A DNA stretch of 64,000 bases, taken from JAJTFW01 sp964534995. GTDB taxonomy: Bacteria; Bacteroidota; Bacteroidia; AKYH767-A; OLB10. This document shows, piece by piece, positions 9,878 to 18,114 of the stretch. The position numbers and the translations under genes were made by a program. The notes beneath the pieces are model-generated. The model was not told the origin of the DNA. It saw only the letters and a list, made by a program, of their open reading frames with translations, and made no database searches. Each line of letters opens with the position of its first letter. Positions within the stretch are counted from its first letter, which is position 1. The DNA is taken from NCBI GenBank assembly GCA_964534995.1, contig CAZHSC010000004.1, forward strand, positions 21,362 to 85,361, read 5' to 3'.

Positions 9878-9915
9878 TGTAAGTACCCCCATTTTCGAAC
9901 AGTTTAAAAATAGAG
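9878..9915 (+). repeat. Left terminal inverted repeat of the IS
   Basis: Begins TGTAAGTACCCCC and pairs imperfectly with 11094-11131; the outer 13 bases are identical. Confidence 0.85.
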
Positions 9916-9925
9916 TTTTTCATAA

Positions 9926-10810
9926 TTATTTGATGATGACCTTTTGAACTGTGGTCAGGTCGAGGGTTGATTGCGGGCAGGGGAGCTGTCCACATTTCAA
10001 TAGGTATTCTCGCGGAGTCATATCATTGAGTGCTTCATGTGGCCTTTGGTTGTTATACTCTTTAACAAATTCTTCTGTTAGGGCTCTAACCTGCCACAGG
10101 TCTTCGAACAGATAAGCATCGAGAATGTCTCTGAGGTAGGTTCCGTTAAATCGCTCTACGCGCCCATTTTGCATGGGTTTGCCAGGTTGGGTGTATTGCA
10201 ATTCAATTCCATTCTCTTTGCACCAGAGTTCAAATTTGTTACTAATGAACTCTGGTCCATTGTCCATGCGTATTTTACCGGGCTTTCCGCGTAGTTCAAC
10301 TACCTGAGATAAAGTTCTCACCACCCTTGCTGAAGGAAGTGATGTGTCGATTTCGATAGCGAGCACTTCGCGGTTGAAGTCATCAATCGCATTAAAGGTT
10401 CTGAACTTTCTTCCATTTAATAATATGTCTTGTATAAAGTCAATTGACCATATTTCATTGGGGAGGTTAACTTGTTCCAGTGGTTGTTTGATCCGCGCCG
10501 GCAAGCGTCGTTTGCCTTTTCGTCTAATGTTCAGTTTTAGCAATTTATACACCCGGTGAACACGCTTCGGATTCCATGGATTACCAGCTCTGCGCAGATA
10601 CGCGAACGTTTTGGGAAAGCCGTGTGTTGGATGCTTTTCCACATGCTTCTGTAGAGCTGTAATAACAGGCTGATCATCCTTCTGGGATTGATAGTAGTAT
10701 ATACTTCTCGGAATGCCAAGTGCTTTGCAGGCCCTGTGAACGGTCTTTTTGAAATCCGTAACTACAGTCTTTACGAGTTCCTTTTGATCGCAGGGCCCCA
10801 GCCTTTTTTT
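9926..10810 (-). CDS. IS3-family transposase OrfB (integrase core, expressed as OrfAB fusion)
   Basis: The frame is open without a stop from the A7 slip site to the TAA at 9926, about 294 codons. A GTG at 10642 is the first start-like codon inside, but the conserved helical part (KTVHRACKALGIPRS, QKDDQPVITAL) lies upstream of it, so translation most likely enters by -1 frameshifting from OrfA. The DDE catalytic residues sit in WSIDFIQD, RMDNGPEF and GRVERFNG. No internal stop or disabling change was seen, so the transposase may be active. Confidence 0.88.
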   Translation of the reverse strand, partial: KKRLGPCDQKELVKTVVTDFKKTVHRACKALGIPRSIYYYQSQKDDQPVITALQKHVEKHPTHGFPKTFAYLRRAGNPWNPKRVHRVYKLLKLNIRRKGKRRLPARIKQPLEQVNLPNEIWSIDFIQDILLNGRKFRTFNAIDDFNREVLAIEIDTSLPSARVVRTLSQVVELRGKPGKIRMDNGPEFISNKFELWCKENGIELQYTQPGKPMQNGRVERFNGTYLRDILDAYLFEDLWQVRALTEEFVKEYNNQRPHEALNDMTPREYLLKCGQLPCPQSTLDLTTVQKVIIK

Positions 10811-11064
10811 GAGATAACGTCCTTTAAGATTTGGTTGTCCAAACTCACGTCCGCATACATCTTCTTCAAACGGGTGTTTTCCTCCTCAAGCTCCCGAAGA
10901 CGTTTGAGTTCATTCACCTCCAGGCCACCGTACTTGCTCTTCCAATTAAAGAACGTGGTTGAGCTGATTCCGTTCTCTCGGACAATGTCAGCTACTTTTT
11001 TTCCGCTCTCATGCTCCTTGAGCATTGAGATGATTTGGGTTTCTGTAAACCGGCTTTTTTTCAT
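10771..11064 (-). CDS. IS3-family transposase OrfA (helix-turn-helix)
   Basis: 97 aa. N-terminal helix-turn-helix (ETQIISMLKEHESGKKVADIV...GISSTTFFNWK) is followed by a leucine-zipper-like coiled coil (LRELEEENTRLKKMYADVSLD). It binds the IS ends and joins OrfB by frameshift at 10804-10810 near its C-terminus; OrfA made alone ends at TAA 10771-10773. Confidence 0.9.
   Translation of the reverse strand: MKKSRFTETQIISMLKEHESGKKVADIVRENGISSTTFFNWKSKYGGLEVNELKRLRELEEENTRLKKMYADVSLDNQILKDVISKKGWGPAIKRNS
10804..10810 (-). promoter_or_regulatory. Programmed -1 frameshift site of the transposase
   Basis: Seven A residues on the minus strand are read by OrfA as tcA-AAA-AAA, a canonical slippery heptamer. 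A -1 slip continues directly into the OrfB frame (KKRLGPCDQKELV). This is the known expression mode of IS3 elements. Confidence 0.8.
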
Positions 11065-11093
11065 GTTGGTAATTTAAAGTTAGAGATTTTTTC

Positions 11094-11131
11094 TCTACTT
11101 TTAAATTGTCCGGATTTCGGGGGTACTTACA
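11094..11131 (-). repeat. Right terminal inverted repeat of the IS
   Basis: Reading inward from 11131 on the minus strand it begins TGTAAGTACCCCC, identical over 13 bases to the left end. Confidence 0.85.
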
Positions 11132-11207
11132 ACAAGATCTCCTGCGCAGAAACTTTTTTGACTAAAAACAAGCTGCAAATTACTAAAAAGCCAAACAGAA
11201 GTTTCAT
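11132..11207 (-). pseudogene. 5' remnant of a secreted-protein gene cut by the IS
   Basis: From the ATG at 11205-11207 the minus strand encodes a textbook signal peptide: Met-Lys, a hydrophobic core (LLFGFLVICSLFLV) and a cleavage site VSA-QE. After 25 codons the frame enters the IS end and stops inside it (TAA at 11127-11129). No continuation of the gene is recognisable on the far side of the IS below 9878. A well-formed promoter precedes it, so this was a real gene. Confidence 0.75.
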
Positions 11208-11229
11208 GAGAATTGAAATTTAGGTCTAT

Positions 11230-11259
11230 CAAATATATGATTATTTCCGAAATAACAAA
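11230..11259 (-). promoter_or_regulatory. Promoter of the interrupted gene
   Basis: On the minus strand TTTG (11256-11259), an 18-base spacer and TATATTTG (11230-11237) match the Bacteroidota consensus TTTG-N18/19-TAnnTTTG. It lies about 23 bases before the remnant's ATG and now points into the IS transposase genes and, beyond them, the atp operon. Confidence 0.65.
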
Positions 11260-11273
11260 ATCAAGGAAAATGA

Positions 11274-11510
11274 CCAAATGTTCTCTTAATGCCGGGACTA
11301 TTGGGATTTAAAGGCTGCAACGAAGACATTTTTGTAAACGCAATCCTGAATTTCACTTTTTTGGAAATAAATTTAATAAAACAAACGATGGTAGTTAATA
11401 GTGGAATAAATGAATATGAGTTAAATCTTGAATTTTTATCTGAAGGTATGTATTTTGTTAAAGTGATGACATCAAATAATGAATACATTCAACGTTTGAT
11501 CATCCATTAA
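11274..11510 (+). pseudogene. Remnant of a T9SS sorting domain
   Basis: An open stretch of ~79 codons whose second half (residues NEYELNLEFLSEGMYFVKV, then the end IQRLIIH) is a clear C-terminal piece of a type A T9SS sorting domain. The usual preceding YPNP part is missing and the first half (GLLGFKGCNEDIFV) does not look like a coherent domain. No signal peptide or gene body lies upstream in this direction. It therefore looks like the tail of a broken secreted-protein gene, perhaps part of the same scrambled gene as the neighbouring 5' remnant (inference). Confidence 0.6.
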
Positions 11511-11534
11511 GGAGACGATAAATTACATCCAGCT

Positions 11535-11575
11535 AAAAAGGCAGGGAGTGGTTGAAACCCTCTCCCTGCCTTTTT
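11535..11575. terminator. Bidirectional terminator
   Basis: A near-perfect 14-bp stem (aaaaaggcagggag at 11535-11548 with ctccctgccttttt at 11562-11575) has A and T runs on both flanks, so it can work on both strands between the convergent remnant and the membrane-protein gene. Confidence 0.85.
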
Positions 11576-11634
11576 AACGTTACATTATTTGAGCTGTCAT
11601 TTACAATGATGGTTAAAATCTTCTTATCAGACAT

Positions 11635-12798
11635 TTAATGATCCGCCAGCAAAGCCCGTTCATTCTGCAAGAGGCACATCTGGATCTGGATGATGCCGTT
11701 GAGGGCTTCGGTTGTTCTGAGTTGGTACATGTCAATGATATTGGACTGCAGCGGTAATAGTTTATCGCCGATAGCAGATTTATTCTCTTCGTTGTAACGG
11801 GCTACACTCTCACGCAGTTGAGCTATTTTCTGTTGCATGACTTCATCTTCATTCATGTATTTATCGATACGTCCGTCGCCTAACCAGATGTCCTTGCTTT
11901 CGAAATCTTCACCAAGGGTATTCATGCCCGTTTCCCAGTGAATGATATTCGCTTTGATGTCTTCGCAAAGCTGATCAATTTTACTTCCATGGGTCACATT
12001 TGATACCTGAAGGGAATCACGGCGCAGTGATTGCATCAATAAGCGTTTTTCATTGTCAAGGATTCTCTCATTACGTATATAATCCTTCGTTGCCTGTATG
12101 CCCATGAGTCGGGAACCATGAGGACTACGCACCAGTGTCAGAATTAGGCCACAGCCGGTAATGATTAAGAGTGAAGAGACTGTTGTGTTCACTTTTGTTT
12201 CGGGATTGCGGATGCCTGTGAAGAAATAAACCGGAAGGAAGACGATCAGGAGCAGCAACATGGATGACATGGCCATCATATTTGCTCCGGGCCAGAACAT
12301 GATTTTGAAGAGGATGCCCAGGCTGAGTAAGATCGCGCTCAATGCACCCAGACCAATCAGCACTTTGTCCTTGGTTTCGTTTTTTTCTTTTATTTTCAGG
12401 AGAAATAATAAAGGCATAAACAGCAGACTCATTAATCCGATGCCCAACACGATACAAACAGATGCGCCGGCCATATGAAGGAATTTTAATACAATGCCTA
12501 TACTTAAGAGTGAAACGGAAACGATTCCGCTCACCATCATTATTTTTTTCATTTCGTAGTAGTTTTTGTAAGTTAGCAGAGAGATTGTTTCCTCCTCTAT
12601 TTCACGCAATTCCTTTTTGTAGAATTTCTTTACAGTGGTAGAATAGAAGTGTTCGAAGTCTCCGTTTTCTTCGAGATTTTCCTCTATGATACAGCAGATA
12701 TGATCCAGGAGATTTGACTGCAGGTCCTCCAGCTCCACGCCATTACGTCTAATGTCGTTGAGTATATAATCTATTTGCTGTTCACTCAGAATATACAT
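11635..12798 (-). CDS. Multi-pass membrane protein with GldL-like segments, partner of PadR regulator
   Basis: 387 aa. Residues 1-75 are a soluble helical domain (SEQQIDYILNDIRRNG...LLDHICCIIEENL) that I associate with genes next to PadR regulators in Bacteroidota. Residues ~88-225 hold about five membrane helices, two with a GldL-like pattern (GIVLKFLHMAGA and GILFKIMFWPGA). The C-terminal ~150 residues are polar and partly coiled-coil. The ATG touches the PadR stop codon (TAA-ATG), so the two genes are translationally coupled. The function is unknown; a sensor or membrane-stress role under PadR control is conjecture. Confidence 0.75.
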   Translation of the reverse strand: MYILSEQQIDYILNDIRRNGVELEDLQSNLLDHICCIIEENLEENGDFEHFYSTTVKKFYKKELREIEEETISLLTYKNYYEMKKIMMVSGIVSVSLLSIGIVLKFLHMAGASVCIVLGIGLMSLLFMPLLFLLKIKEKNETKDKVLIGLGALSAILLSLGILFKIMFWPGANMMAMSSMLLLLIVFLPVYFFTGIRNPETKVNTTVSSLLIITGCGLILTLVRSPHGSRLMGIQATKDYIRNERILDNEKRLLMQSLRRDSLQVSNVTHGSKIDQLCEDIKANIIHWETGMNTLGEDFESKDIWLGDGRIDKYMNEDEVMQQKIAQLRESVARYNEENKSAIGDKLLPLQSNIIDMYQLRTTEALNGIIQIQMCLLQNERALLADH

Positions 12799-13140
12799 TT
12801 ATGCCAGATCAGGTTTAATGTCCAGCAGAAATTTCATGGTGTTCATGAAGTCAGTAAATTCACTGATCTTCTCATTCGATACTGTCTTGCCCTGCGGACT
12901 CAGTGAATAGTATTTTCGTACACGCTTACCGATATATTCCGTTTCCGTAGTAAGTATCCCGTCAGCTTCCAGCGCATGCAGTGAAGGATAGAGCGCGCCT
13001 TCCGTCAGCTGAATTTTGCCGGCAGTGAGTTCTTTCACCCGCTGCGTAATTTCATAACCATACATGCGTTGATTGTCTTTGAGGAGCTTCAATATGATGG
13101 TTTTTAAGGTGCCCTTAATGAGTTCGGAAGAGTAGATCAT
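12799..13140 (-). CDS. PadR-family transcriptional regulator
   Basis: 113 aa. Shows the winged-helix pattern of PadR proteins: an N-terminal ELIKGTLKTIILKLLKD, then MYGYEITQRVKEL, TEGALYPSLHALEADGILTTE and the wing GKRVRKYYSLSPQGK. These usually repress their own operon until a small ligand or membrane stress relieves them. It is the first gene of a two-gene operon with the membrane protein and probably autoregulates it (inference from family and context). Confidence 0.92.
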   Translation of the reverse strand: MIYSSELIKGTLKTIILKLLKDNQRMYGYEITQRVKELTAGKIQLTEGALYPSLHALEADGILTTETEYIGKRVRKYYSLSPQGKTVSNEKISEFTDFMNTMKFLLDIKPDLA

Positions 13141-13600
13141 ATGGTTTTGGTATTACCTAACGCAAATATACATTGGTTTCTTATGTATAAGCAAGTAATG
13201 TGTTAAATTAATTCATAATTTATTGATTTTAAATTTAATAAAATAAAAGGGTCGTATTTAAATGTACGGGATATCCCATCAACATGATACCCGACACCGG
13301 TAGAAATGTTGAACCCGGATGGACAGCTGCCCGTAATACCTTCACATATTACCGGAATAAACTGAAGATATCTACCAGGAATTTTTTCAGCGATAAGCTA
13401 CCGGTTATGGAAAAAAGATAACCCTTTGCAGACTTTAATGAGGAATTTATCCGGATGGAAAACCTGGCGTTTCATGATAACTATCCTTTGAATGATCCCC
13501 TGCTTATTTATCAGAAGGGATTTCACCTTCTGTTATTCGTATAGGTGGTTTAAAACTGAATTTAAATTACATTATTTTCATTGGCCCGTTGATGAGCTTC
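13141..13600. other. Intergenic region with possible gene remnants
   Basis: 460 bases. The part next to PadR is AT-rich and should hold its promoter. Between about 13300 and 13545 two short plus-strand open stretches follow one another, separated by a stop (PGWTAARNTFTYYRNKL..., then PFADFNEEFIRMENLAFHDN...). They read more like protein than random sequence but are too short to identify. Confidence 0.4.
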
Positions 13601-14524
13601 TTATTTGCCCTTACCTCGTCTTGTCTTTGTCTGATTCCTTTTCCCGCGGGACTCCTTTCTCCTGCCGGCAGTTCCTGACTTCCCCTTTGAGAAATGATGC
13701 TGGCTCCCCCTGGCCTTCTCTTGCGGCTTTCTTGCACTCTGGGAATTCTTACCTGGAGTTGCCTTGCGTACCGCGTCCTTCTGTACGGCACGCTCATCGT
13801 CCGATGAAGAATGAGCGATCATGGTATATATCGTCGACTTCTCTACTTCGGTTAACTCACGCCAATCACCCACAGGCAACCCTTTCAGTGTGATATTCAT
13901 GATACGAACGCGCTCCAGTTTGGTGACGGTATATCCGAAGTATTCACACATTCTTCGAATCTGGCGGTTCAATCCCTGCACCAGGGTGATGCGGAAAACC
14001 TGAGCCTCTTCCCGTACCACTTTGCACTTCTTTGTGGTAGTTCCTAAAACCGGGACCCCATGACCCAGGCGAAAAATAACCTCATCTGTCAATGGTTTAT
14101 CCACCGTAACAATGTATTCCTTTTCATGTTGATTGCCAGCCCGCAAAATCTTATTAACGAGATCGCCGCGGTTGGTAAGGAAAATGAGTCCCTGCGAATC
14201 TTTATCGAGGCGACCGACCGGAAAGATACGCGCACTATGATTAACATATGAAACGATATTATCACGAACAGCTTCCTCCGTAGTGGATGTGATACCCACC
14301 GGTTTGTTCAAAGCAATCAATACCATATCCTCCTCCTGCAGTGGTTCCAGTTCAAGCCCGTTTACGCGTACCTTATCTCCCGGATGCACCTGCTCGCCAA
14401 TACCGGCCCTGCGCCCATTTATAAACACCTTGCCGGACTCAATAAATCGATCTGCTTCACGACGGGAACATAAACCGCTATCACTGATAAACTTATTGAG
14501 TCGTATGGATTCCTCTTTCTCCAT
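13601..14524 (-). CDS. rluF: 23S rRNA pseudouridine synthase RluF
   Basis: 307 aa. N-terminal S4 RNA-binding domain (RLNKFISDSGLCSRREADRFI) is followed by the RsuA/RluB/RluF-type catalytic domain with the catalytic aspartate in FPVGRLDKDSQGL and the motifs LVNKILRAGN and GLNRQIRRMCEYFGY. Together these match RluF, which modifies uridine 2604 of 23S rRNA, better than RluB or RluE. The last ~60 residues are a very basic, low-complexity Lys/Arg/Gly tail, probably an RNA-binding extension as often seen in Bacteroidota copies. Confidence 0.88.
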   Translation of the reverse strand: MEKEESIRLNKFISDSGLCSRREADRFIESGKVFINGRRAGIGEQVHPGDKVRVNGLELEPLQEEDMVLIALNKPVGITSTTEEAVRDNIVSYVNHSARIFPVGRLDKDSQGLIFLTNRGDLVNKILRAGNQHEKEYIVTVDKPLTDEVIFRLGHGVPVLGTTTKKCKVVREEAQVFRITLVQGLNRQIRRMCEYFGYTVTKLERVRIMNITLKGLPVGDWRELTEVEKSTIYTMIAHSSSDDERAVQKDAVRKATPGKNSQSARKPQEKARGSQHHFSKGKSGTAGRRKESRGKRNQTKTRRGKGK

Positions 14525-14709
14525 GCAGAAATTGTTTCCCGAAAGATAAATAAATGGACAGAAAACAGTATACCGAACTCAAAATTTGTATATACTGAAG
14601 GCACAAAGGCCCCTCATCAGTTGTAAAGAAATTTTTAGTTTTACCGGTTATTAATTCATTCATTTAACAATTAGGTTACCTTATATTTTAATCAAAAAAA
14701 TAATCCATT

Positions 14710-15363
14710 ATGAAAATTTCAGTATTAGGCACCGGATCGGTCGGTCAGGCTATAGGAAGCAAACTCATCCAACTCGGACATGAGGTGAAGATGGGCTCAC
14801 GTTCAGGGAACAACGAAAAAGCATCGGCGTGGGTAGATGCGAATGGAACGAATGCTGCGCAGGGTACTTTTGCGGAAGCCGCCGCTGCCGGAGAAATCAT
14901 CTTCAACTGCACAAAAGGCGAAATAGCGCTGGATGTATTGCGAATGGCCGGTCCGGACAACCTGAAAGGAAAAATCCTGATAGATATATCCAACCCGCTG
15001 GATTTCAGCAAAGGCATGCCACCCACACTGCTCATTGTGAACGACAATTCACTGGGTGAAGAAATTCAAAAATTGCTTCCCGATACCCATGTGGTTAAAA
15101 CACTGAATACACTCACCGCAAAACTAATGGTGAATCCCGAACTCGTGAACAACGGTGACCATGATATTTTCATGAGTGGTAACAACCCGGAAGCGAAAAA
15201 ACAAGTCAGTAAACTACTACAGACTTTTGGTTGGGGAGCGGATCATATCATTGATTTAGGCGATATCACTACCGCCAGGGGGACCGAGCAAATCCTGCCG
15301 GTATGGGTGCGCTTGTATGCGGCAATGGGAACCCCGATGTTCCAGTTTAAGATTGTGAAATAA
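14710..15363 (+). CDS. NADP-binding oxidoreductase, F420-dependent NADP reductase-like family
   Basis: 217 aa. A Rossmann fold starts at residue 1 with KISVLGTGSVGQAIG (GxGxxG) and continues to MGSRSGNN, where Ser-Arg after the second strand indicates NADP(H) rather than NAD. The rest (DISNPLDFSKG..., VVKTLNTL, MSGNNPEAKKQV) follows the NADPH-dependent F420 reductase-like family. Bacteroidota generally lack F420, so the partner is probably a different acceptor. It stands alone between divergent and convergent neighbours. Confidence 0.8.
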   Translation: MKISVLGTGSVGQAIGSKLIQLGHEVKMGSRSGNNEKASAWVDANGTNAAQGTFAEAAAAGEIIFNCTKGEIALDVLRMAGPDNLKGKILIDISNPLDFSKGMPPTLLIVNDNSLGEEIQKLLPDTHVVKTLNTLTAKLMVNPELVNNGDHDIFMSGNNPEAKKQVSKLLQTFGWGADHIIDLGDITTARGTEQILPVWVRLYAAMGTPMFQFKIVK

Positions 15364-15373
15364 TAAACGAAAT

Positions 15374-15426
15374 TCCATCTCCATTCCGGCATCGTTCCTT
15401 CAAACACGAAACCGGATGGAGATGGA
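15374..15426. terminator. Hairpin between convergent genes
   Basis: A 15-bp stem with one bulge (tccatctccattccgg at 15374-15389 with ccggatggagatgga at 15412-15426) and a 22-nt loop lies between the ends of two convergent genes; T-rich sequence follows on the plus side. It may terminate transcription, though the T run is weak. Confidence 0.45.
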
Positions 15427-15493
15427 GCTATCTGATTTCTTTCAACCTTTCAATAACGAATAACGCAATACTATTGAATAAATAGTACTGTCA

Positions 15494-16411
15494 TCAATCC
15501 ACTACGAAATTACTATTTAGAAAAATATTAAAGCCTTCTTCATATTTCCCCAGTGTATATATCAGCCCATACATATGTTCAATGGTTTTGTCTTTTGGAT
15601 TAAATCCTTGATTAGGTAATCCGGACGGGGCATACATTTCGGCATACTTATAAGATACCCAGGGGTAGGCTTTGTCAACAGCTGCATCAAAGATCTTAGC
15701 CAGAATTACCTGTTTTAGTGAAGCAGGCGAACTGCTAATCGTTGTCGGGTTAAGTATAAAATCTAAGTAATTGATATCTGCTCTTTTGATTGTGAACGGA
15801 TCAATTGTAATACCACTCGTAGAGTAAACAGCAGTAACAGGAAGAAACTTCGCATTGGTAAAACCACCGCCCGCGAATCGAAAATACTTTAGACCTGTTC
15901 CCTTCTTCCATGTGATGGTAGTCACTTCCATATTTTGTGTGCCGCGGGTATAGCGTGTCGTGGCAGAAGAGTCAGTGATGATCATTGAATAAAATTTACC
16001 TATCTCTACCACCTCACAAGGAACAACCGGTGGCTGTAATTGGTTGGGTGCAGAGTTTAATGCTCTCAGGCCGAAATCAAAGGTACTGAGTCGTAAAGCG
16101 GCTTCGGAAATTGTTAATTTAAATTCATAAGTGTCATTCTTCTTTACAAGGCCCGAAATGACAGCCTGACCGGAACCGGAAGTAAAGATTCCGGCACTGC
16201 CTGTTGAATACTCAACCTTCACATTATAAGTATAGCCTTTTGCAAATGCAAGTTTTGATGCACCTATATACGTTGACCAGTTTAAAATGCCATGTACCGG
16301 AACAGAAGAAAGGGGCTCATCACCTACCGAAATAAATACTTTCTGGATTCCGGCCTTTAAGCTGTAAAGTGGCAGCATAACAATACTTACGATTAAAAGA
16401 ATTCTCTTCAT
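15494..16411 (-). CDS. Secreted protein of unknown family, copy 1 of a paralogous pair
   Basis: 305 aa with a signal peptide (about residues 1-20, cleavage near LKA-GI). Not recognised. It is clearly related to the next gene (16859-17791). Shared blocks are SKLAFAKGYTY (residues 52-62), EVVEIGxFYS in mid-protein, DKxYPWxSYKYA near residue 255, and a common ending xIFLxxxxxVD. The composition suggests an all-beta extracellular or periplasmic protein. No cysteine pair, lipobox or T9SS sorting domain is visible, so export is probably to the periplasm or beyond by another route. Confidence 0.7.
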   Translation of the reverse strand: MKRILLIVSIVMLPLYSLKAGIQKVFISVGDEPLSSVPVHGILNWSTYIGASKLAFAKGYTYNVKVEYSTGSAGIFTSGSGQAVISGLVKKNDTYEFKLTISEAALRLSTFDFGLRALNSAPNQLQPPVVPCEVVEIGKFYSMIITDSSATTRYTRGTQNMEVTTITWKKGTGLKYFRFAGGGFTNAKFLPVTAVYSTSGITIDPFTIKRADINYLDFILNPTTISSSPASLKQVILAKIFDAAVDKAYPWVSYKYAEMYAPSGLPNQGFNPKDKTIEHMYGLIYTLGKYEEGFNIFLNSNFVVD

Positions 16412-16858
16412 GATGATATTTTAATTACTTTATTTATGATGGCAATAGCCATGGTCAAAAGTAAATGCACTGAGCACCGAATAAAATACCCTAAATCGGG
16501 TAGTTCCGGAAATGATATCCATAATACCAAGCATTTTGACAAGAAAGCTTAAAGCCCAACCCCGGGTGAAGCCGAAGTGATAAATGCCGCAGATAGAGCA
16601 TCTTTAATATAAAGGCCGTTCAGGTCATTCATCCGGAATCTGTGCCTTACCAGCCTGTCTCAAATAATATACAATACCCTGAATATATTTATAAATATCT
16701 AACCCTTCCATTGTCAGGACAGCAATCATAGCTTTACATAAACAGCAGGTCAGGGCCTGAAAAAGACATCCTGTCAGAAAAAAGCGGGCGATCTGAGTGG
16801 TCCTGCGGAAGATATGCGTCCCGGTGGGTAAGCTACCTTTACATCACCATGAAATACT
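16412..16858. other. Intergenic region between the two paralogs
   Basis: 447 bases between two genes in the same direction, presumably holding the promoter of copy 1. No reading frame, RNA gene or clear promoter box was recognised. Confidence 0.4.
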
Positions 16859-17791
16859 TTAATCTACCATATACTTCCCTTCAAGGAAAATCGAATATCC
16901 TGACTGAAAGGAGTTCAGTATTTGCCATTGACCAGGTAATACCTCGAAATTCTGGGTGGAAGAAGTCAGGCCTGACCCCCCTGTGTTGTTGACCGGAGGT
17001 GGCGTTTGTCCTGAAGGCGGAATCATCAAGGCATACTTATACGATATCCAGGGATAGCTTTTATCCGCGGCTGTATCCATTATTTTTGAAAGAATGGCCT
17101 CTTTAATCAGGCTGGCCGTTGAACTAACGGTTATGGCTTGCAGTGGAACAGTAAACGAAGTTGCGCTTACACCACTCAGTGCCGGCGGACTGATGCTGAT
17201 GCCCCCGCTTGTATAAGAAGCACTGCTGTGAATAAAGCGCGCATTGGCCAACTGCGCCCCGGAAAATTTAAGATATTTAACTCCGGTGGCACTTTTGAAT
17301 ACCAGGGTGGAAAGGCCCGGATTTAAAGATGTAGTTACCCTTGTTGTCTGTGAGGAGTCGGTAACAAGCAAAGAATAAAACCTGCCTATTTCCACTACTT
17401 CGCAGACGATGGTATTTCCGGCAGCAGGAAGCAGGGAGGGAATACCCAAATCAAAGGCTGAGAGCCGTGCGGCGGCGGATGAAACCGACAATTTAAATGT
17501 ATAGGTGCTGCCGCTTTTGGTCAAACCTGACACAACAGCATTGGCTGAACTGCTTTGCAGGGTTCCGGTGGTACCTGCGCTGAATTCAATTTTTACAAGG
17601 TAGGTATAACCTTTCGCGAATGCCAGTTTTGAGCTACCCAGATATTTGGTCCATGTTAAACTGCCATTGACCGGAGTATTGCCGGGGGTTTCGCCTGTAA
17701 CATTGATAAATACTTTATTTATAGCAGCGGAGGCATTGCCGGCGGTAAGGACCAGCAAGAGGAAAAATGACAGGATTTTGTTTTTCATCAT
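16859..17791 (-). CDS. Secreted protein of unknown family, copy 2 of a paralogous pair
   Basis: 310 aa with a signal peptide (NKILSFFLLLVLTAGNASA-AI). A second ATG lies directly after the first. It shares with the 15494-16411 gene the blocks SKLAFAKGYTY (54-64), EVVEIGRFYSLLVTDSS, DKSYPWISYKYA and the ending IFLEGKYMVD. It has a Ser/Thr-rich beta-type composition and a short insertion with Pro, Gly and Asn near residue 270. The tandem arrangement in one direction, with diverged sequence, points to an old duplication. No function can be given. Confidence 0.7.
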   Translation of the reverse strand: MMKNKILSFFLLLVLTAGNASAAINKVFINVTGETPGNTPVNGSLTWTKYLGSSKLAFAKGYTYLVKIEFSAGTTGTLQSSSANAVVSGLTKSGSTYTFKLSVSSAAARLSAFDLGIPSLLPAAGNTIVCEVVEIGRFYSLLVTDSSQTTRVTTSLNPGLSTLVFKSATGVKYLKFSGAQLANARFIHSSASYTSGGISISPPALSGVSATSFTVPLQAITVSSTASLIKEAILSKIMDTAADKSYPWISYKYALMIPPSGQTPPPVNNTGGSGLTSSTQNFEVLPGQWQILNSFQSGYSIFLEGKYMVD

Positions 17792-18114
17792 AACAGGGTA
17801 TGTTTATTATTCATCATTGTTTTCGTTGACGAAAATAAGAAGCCCTCATCCCGGCGGCAATCACCTAATCCGGTGAAAAAAAAACAGCTCCCGTTTCCGG
17901 AAACTGTTCTAACCTAACCAATCAACAACCCTATGCAAGAATACTATACAGGATGTATATAACAAACTATTGCTACGAGACTGTTCAAAGATCCGACGCC
18001 GACGATGAAAGGCCCGTGAAGACAATATGAACACTTTGTGAATGACAATATTTTTACAAAAATCCTCAGGGCGGACACAATAAAAGTCCTTTGTACTGTA
18101 AAAAAGCCCGGTAA
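17792..18114. other. Intergenic region between two minus-strand genes
   Basis: 323 bases holding a terminator-like hairpin (annotated separately) for the upstream 820-aa gene and presumably the promoter of paralog copy 2. No gene was seen. Confidence 0.4.
17876..17908 (-). terminator. Terminator-like hairpin after the 820-aa gene
   Basis: On the minus strand a hairpin built on AACAG/CTGTT with the inner palindrome GTTTCCGGAAAC (17893-17904) is followed by an uninterrupted run of T. It lies ~200 bases after the stop of the 18115-20577 gene. Confidence 0.4.

Larger units (their letters stand above)
9878..11131 (-). mobile_element. IS3-family insertion sequence, IS407-like group (1254 bp)
   Basis: Both ends begin TGTAAGTACCCCC when read inward: 13 identical outer bases, then a partly matching stretch that agrees again around AATTTAAAA/GTTTAAAAA and TAGAG. 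Between the ends lie orfA and orfB in overlapping frames with an A7 slippery run, the standard IS3 layout. The OrfA start (KKSRFTETQIISMLKEHESG) and the OrfB core resemble the IS407 group. The flanking tetramers (TGAC at 9874-9877, ACAA at 11132-11135) do not match, so no target duplication is visible. Confidence 0.9.
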
